Translations under genes and position numbers: made by a program | Assembly (NCBI GenBank): GCA_040757795.1 | Contig: JBFLWG010000053.1 | Coordinates: 1 to 6,614, forward strand | Reading direction: 5' to 3' | DNA from: DYTO01 sp040757795 | GTDB taxonomy: Archaea > Hadarchaeota > Hadarchaeia > Hadarchaeales > Hadarchaeaceae | DNA: 6,614 nucleotides | Shown: in pieces, positions 5,425-6,614 of the stretch | Numbering within the stretch: position 1 is the first letter of the stretch | Layout: every line of letters starts with the position of its first letter | Notes under the pieces: generated by a model | Database searches by the model: none | Seen by the model: the letters and a program-made list of their open reading frames with translations, nothing else | Told to the model about the DNA's origin: nothing

Positions 5425-5857
5425 CTACTTTCCCTCCCTGCCACAGGGCCAGCCCGGTGACATCGTCCTTGACCCTTTCCATCTTCGGTCCATGGAGCTC
5501 CTGAAGGTGGACCTCGGCGGCGAAGACGGTGCCCTTCAGAAGATGGCCCGACTTTGTGCCGCCGCGGTCGTCCCCGATGACCACATGAGCGTGCACGAAA
5601 GGCCCGCCGTTGTGTATCGAGACGTTGCCGACGCAACTGGTTATCTCGCAGGGGCCCTGGATGTCTGTAACAGCGTACTCCTTCTTTTTCTGGTCGTAGT
5701 ATGCGAGCTTGCAATTCTTCAGCGCACCTATGGCCGTGAAGGTGGCCGCGCTGATTTTCTCCTTTCTCACAAAATCCGTAATCTCCTTGAGGACGTCCGA
5801 CCCGTGACCCAGCCTCATCATGAAAAACCTCTCTGTCTTAAACTCAACCGTCCGCAT
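5408..5857 (-). CDS. PPC (DUF296) domain protein
   Basis: The 149-residue protein is a single PPC/DUF296 domain, a fold found as small trimeric proteins in prokaryotes and fused to AT-hooks in plants. The hallmark histidines are present: His89 and His91 in FVHAHVVIGD and His105 in SGHLLKG, which bind metal in several structures. The segment TFTAIGALKNCKL (about residues 39-51) is also typical. No biochemical role is firmly established for the prokaryotic stand-alone form. It heads the operon with the CodA-type deaminase, whose start codon lies inside its last 17 nt. The ATG at 5857 has no ribosome site, but a good box A sits about 25 nt upstream, so a leaderless message is expected. Confidence 0.88.
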   Translation of the reverse strand: MRTVEFKTERFFMMRLGHGSDVLKEITDFVRKEKISAATFTAIGALKNCKLAYYDQKKKEYAVTDIQGPCEITSCVGNVSIHNGGPFVHAHVVIGDDRGGTKSGHLLKGTVFAAEVHLQELHGPKMERVKDDVTGLALWQGGKVDGYPS

Positions 5858-5877
5858 CTCTTAATCTTTTAGTTAGG

Positions 5878-5887
5878 GATTTAAGAC
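5878..5887. promoter_or_regulatory. AT core of the divergent PPC-operon / cytosine deaminase promoters
   Basis: On the minus strand CTTAAATC (5885 to 5878) matches seven of eight box A positions. Its centre is about 25 nt from the PPC start codon, which predicts a leaderless transcript. On the plus strand the overlapping TTTAAGAC is a weaker box A match; it would start near 5910, just before the TTG at 5919. The two operons may share this short control region (61 nt between starts). Confidence 0.45.
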
Positions 5888-5918
5888 GATTGCGCTGAAG
5901 TTTTTTGAGGATGGAAGT

Positions 5919-6359
5919 TTGGACAAGTTCATGAAGGCGGCGATGGATGAAGCGAAGCAGGGTCTGGCGGAGGGAGGCATTCCCATAGGCTCTGTTCTCG
6001 TGAAAAGCGGGAAGATAATAGGCCGCGGGCACAACAGGCGCGTCCAGAAGAACAGCCAGGTGTTCCATGCCGAGATAGATTGCCTTGAAAACGCGGGGAG
6101 AATCAGGGACTACCGCGGCACCGTCCTCTACTCGACGCTGATGCCTTGCTACCTGTGCGCCGGGGCGGTCGTGCAGTTCGGAATAAAGAAGGTGGTCGTG
6201 GGGGAGAACTTCCACTACCGGGGGAAGGGGACGCTGAAGATAATGAAGGAGCACGGGGTGGAGGTCGTCATACTGAACGAGGAGGAGTGCATCAGGATGA
6301 TGCACGATTTTGTCGAGAAGAACCCGGAGCTCTGGGCTGAGGACACGGGGCAGATTTGA
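5919..6359 (+). CDS. Cytosine deaminase, yeast Fcy1-type (CDA fold)
   Basis: The 146-residue protein belongs to the cytidine/deoxycytidylate deaminase fold and closely resembles yeast Fcy1, which turns cytosine into uracil and ammonia. Zinc ligands are His50 (HAE, with catalytic Glu52), Cys77 and Cys80 (PCYLC). The opening segment EGGIPIGS and GRGHN, with Asn39, match the yeast substrate pocket. So do the VVGEN motif and the C-terminal tail WAEDTG, with Trp139 and Asp142, equivalents of the yeast C-terminal lid. That tail favours free-base cytosine deaminase over tRNA adenosine deaminase or guanine deaminase. The TTG at 5919 was chosen because GAGG lies 8 nt upstream and the helix before EGGIP needs it; an ATG at 5931 is the alternative. 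It is divergent from the operon holding the broken CodA-type enzyme, so it could supply the same activity. Confidence 0.9.
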   Translation: MDKFMKAAMDEAKQGLAEGGIPIGSVLVKSGKIIGRGHNRRVQKNSQVFHAEIDCLENAGRIRDYRGTVLYSTLMPCYLCAGAVVQFGIKKVVVGENFHYRGKGTLKIMKEHGVEVVILNEEECIRMMHDFVEKNPELWAEDTGQI

Positions 6360-6409
6360 ATACAAGTTCAAGTGTTTTTGCGCTTCCCCGCCGACGATAT
6401 TTTTCATCC

Positions 6410-6417
6410 TTTATAAA
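6410..6417. promoter_or_regulatory. Palindromic perfect box A, TTTATAAA
   Basis: TTTATAAA fits the archaeal box A on both strands. On the plus strand it predicts a start near 6440, which would give the AbrB-like gene a leader of about 58 nt. On the minus strand it would start an antisense RNA into the 3' end of the deaminase gene near 6387. An inverted repeat, CCCGGC (6419-6424) with GCCGGG (6438-6443), follows it directly on the plus side and could be an operator. Confidence 0.3.
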
Positions 6418-6467
6418 CCCCGGCCGCCCAAAGCTCTGCCGGGAATGCTGTGAGATCGAAACGAAAG

Positions 6468-6476
6468 GTTTATCTG
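6468..6476 (+). promoter_or_regulatory. Putative proximal promoter of the AbrB-like gene
   Basis: GTTTATCTG contains a partial box A match, preceded by an A-rich purine stretch (CGAAACGAAAG) resembling a BRE. Its centre is about 26 nt before the ATG at 6498, so transcription would start at or next to the start codon, giving a leaderless message. Confidence 0.4.
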
Positions 6477-6497
6477 CTTTGTGGGATAAAAAGTGGG

Positions 6498-6614
6498 ATG
6501 GGTGAAGAAGTGGGAGAAACCACGGTCGATGACAAGTGGAGGATAACAATCCCGCCGGACGTCCGGGAGGGCATCCAAAGGGGCCAGGCCTTGATCATCC
6601 AGAGCGAGGACTCA
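6498..6614 (+). CDS. AbrB/MazE-like swapped-hairpin DNA-binding protein (N-terminal part)
   Basis: Thirty-nine codons are present before the window ends. Residues 9-34 carry the AbrB/SpoVT pattern: a first strand with TVDDKWRITIP, then a short helix (PDVREGI), then the turn and strand RGQALII. The domain is a dimeric swapped-hairpin beta-barrel that binds DNA in transition-state regulators and in antitoxins. A few extra acidic residues (GEEVGE) precede it. No partner toxin is visible, since the downstream side is cut off, so antitoxin and transcription factor cannot be told apart. The ATG at 6498 has GTGGG directly before it and a promoter spacing that suits leaderless translation. The preceding gene ends 138 nt upstream on the same strand. 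Confidence 0.8.
   Translation, partial: MGEEVGETTVDDKWRITIPPDVREGIQRGQALIIQSEDS

Noticed and set aside
5844..6407. A 187-codon frame antisense to the Fcy1-type deaminase
   Set aside because: It is a shadow of a clear zinc-deaminase gene. The ATG near a box A at 6407 is suggestive, but the protein has no motif and overlaps the real gene entirely.
1..6614. CRISPR array, insertion sequence or defence system
   Set aside because: I saw no regularly spaced repeats, no transposase or terminal inverted repeats, and no nuclease, helicase or effector gene. The truncated AbrB-like gene could be an antitoxin, but no toxin is visible.

Overview
The window looks archaeal. It carries a tRNA-Asp gene whose anticodon loop is split by a 22-nt intron that folds into a canonical bulge-helix-bulge splicing motif and which has no encoded CCA. 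Several genes have box A-like AT elements placed so that transcripts would be leaderless or nearly so. The protein set (ThpR, QueC/preQ0 synthase, a stand-alone receiver, a PPC/DUF296 protein, an AbrB-type N-terminus) fits a moderately GC-rich archaeon. The lineage cannot be fixed from this window.

Layout. Positions 1-68 (+) are the tail of an upstream gene, probably a nucleotidyltransferase, followed by intron-containing tRNA-Asp(GTC) at 104-197 (+). Positions 348-2429 (-) hold a tight three-gene operon read PHP phosphoesterase -> HAD phosphatase -> ThpR cyclic phosphodiesterase. Divergent from it is queC (2493-3143, +), followed by a stand-alone response-regulator receiver (3185-3556, +). 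A gene-free stretch (3557-3782) contains a hairpin with a T-tract and a possible small structured RNA. Positions 3783-5857 (-) hold a second overlapping operon read PPC/DUF296 protein -> CodA-type cytosine deaminase -> small membrane protein. Divergent from that is an intact, yeast-Fcy1-type cytosine deaminase (5919-6359, +). The window ends inside an AbrB-like gene (6498-6614, +).

How the parts relate. The first half has an RNA-metabolism flavour. ThpR acts on 2',3'-cyclic phosphate RNA ends, the PHP protein resembles the YciV/TrpH nucleoside-bisphosphate phosphatase/RNase AM group, and QueC makes preQ0, the precursor of archaeosine in archaeal tRNA. The nearby tRNA is itself a substrate for the splicing chemistry that yields cyclic phosphate ends.

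The second half has a pyrimidine-salvage flavour. Two unrelated protein families that both deaminate cytosine to uracil are divergently arranged about a short intergenic region. The CodA-type one is interrupted by an in-frame TAA at codon 228 with no other damage and with all expected active-site residues present, while the Fcy1-type one is complete. This may be a snapshot of non-orthologous replacement, or a sequencing or assembly error. It is the most informative oddity here. I did not find a CRISPR array, insertion sequence or recognisable defence system.
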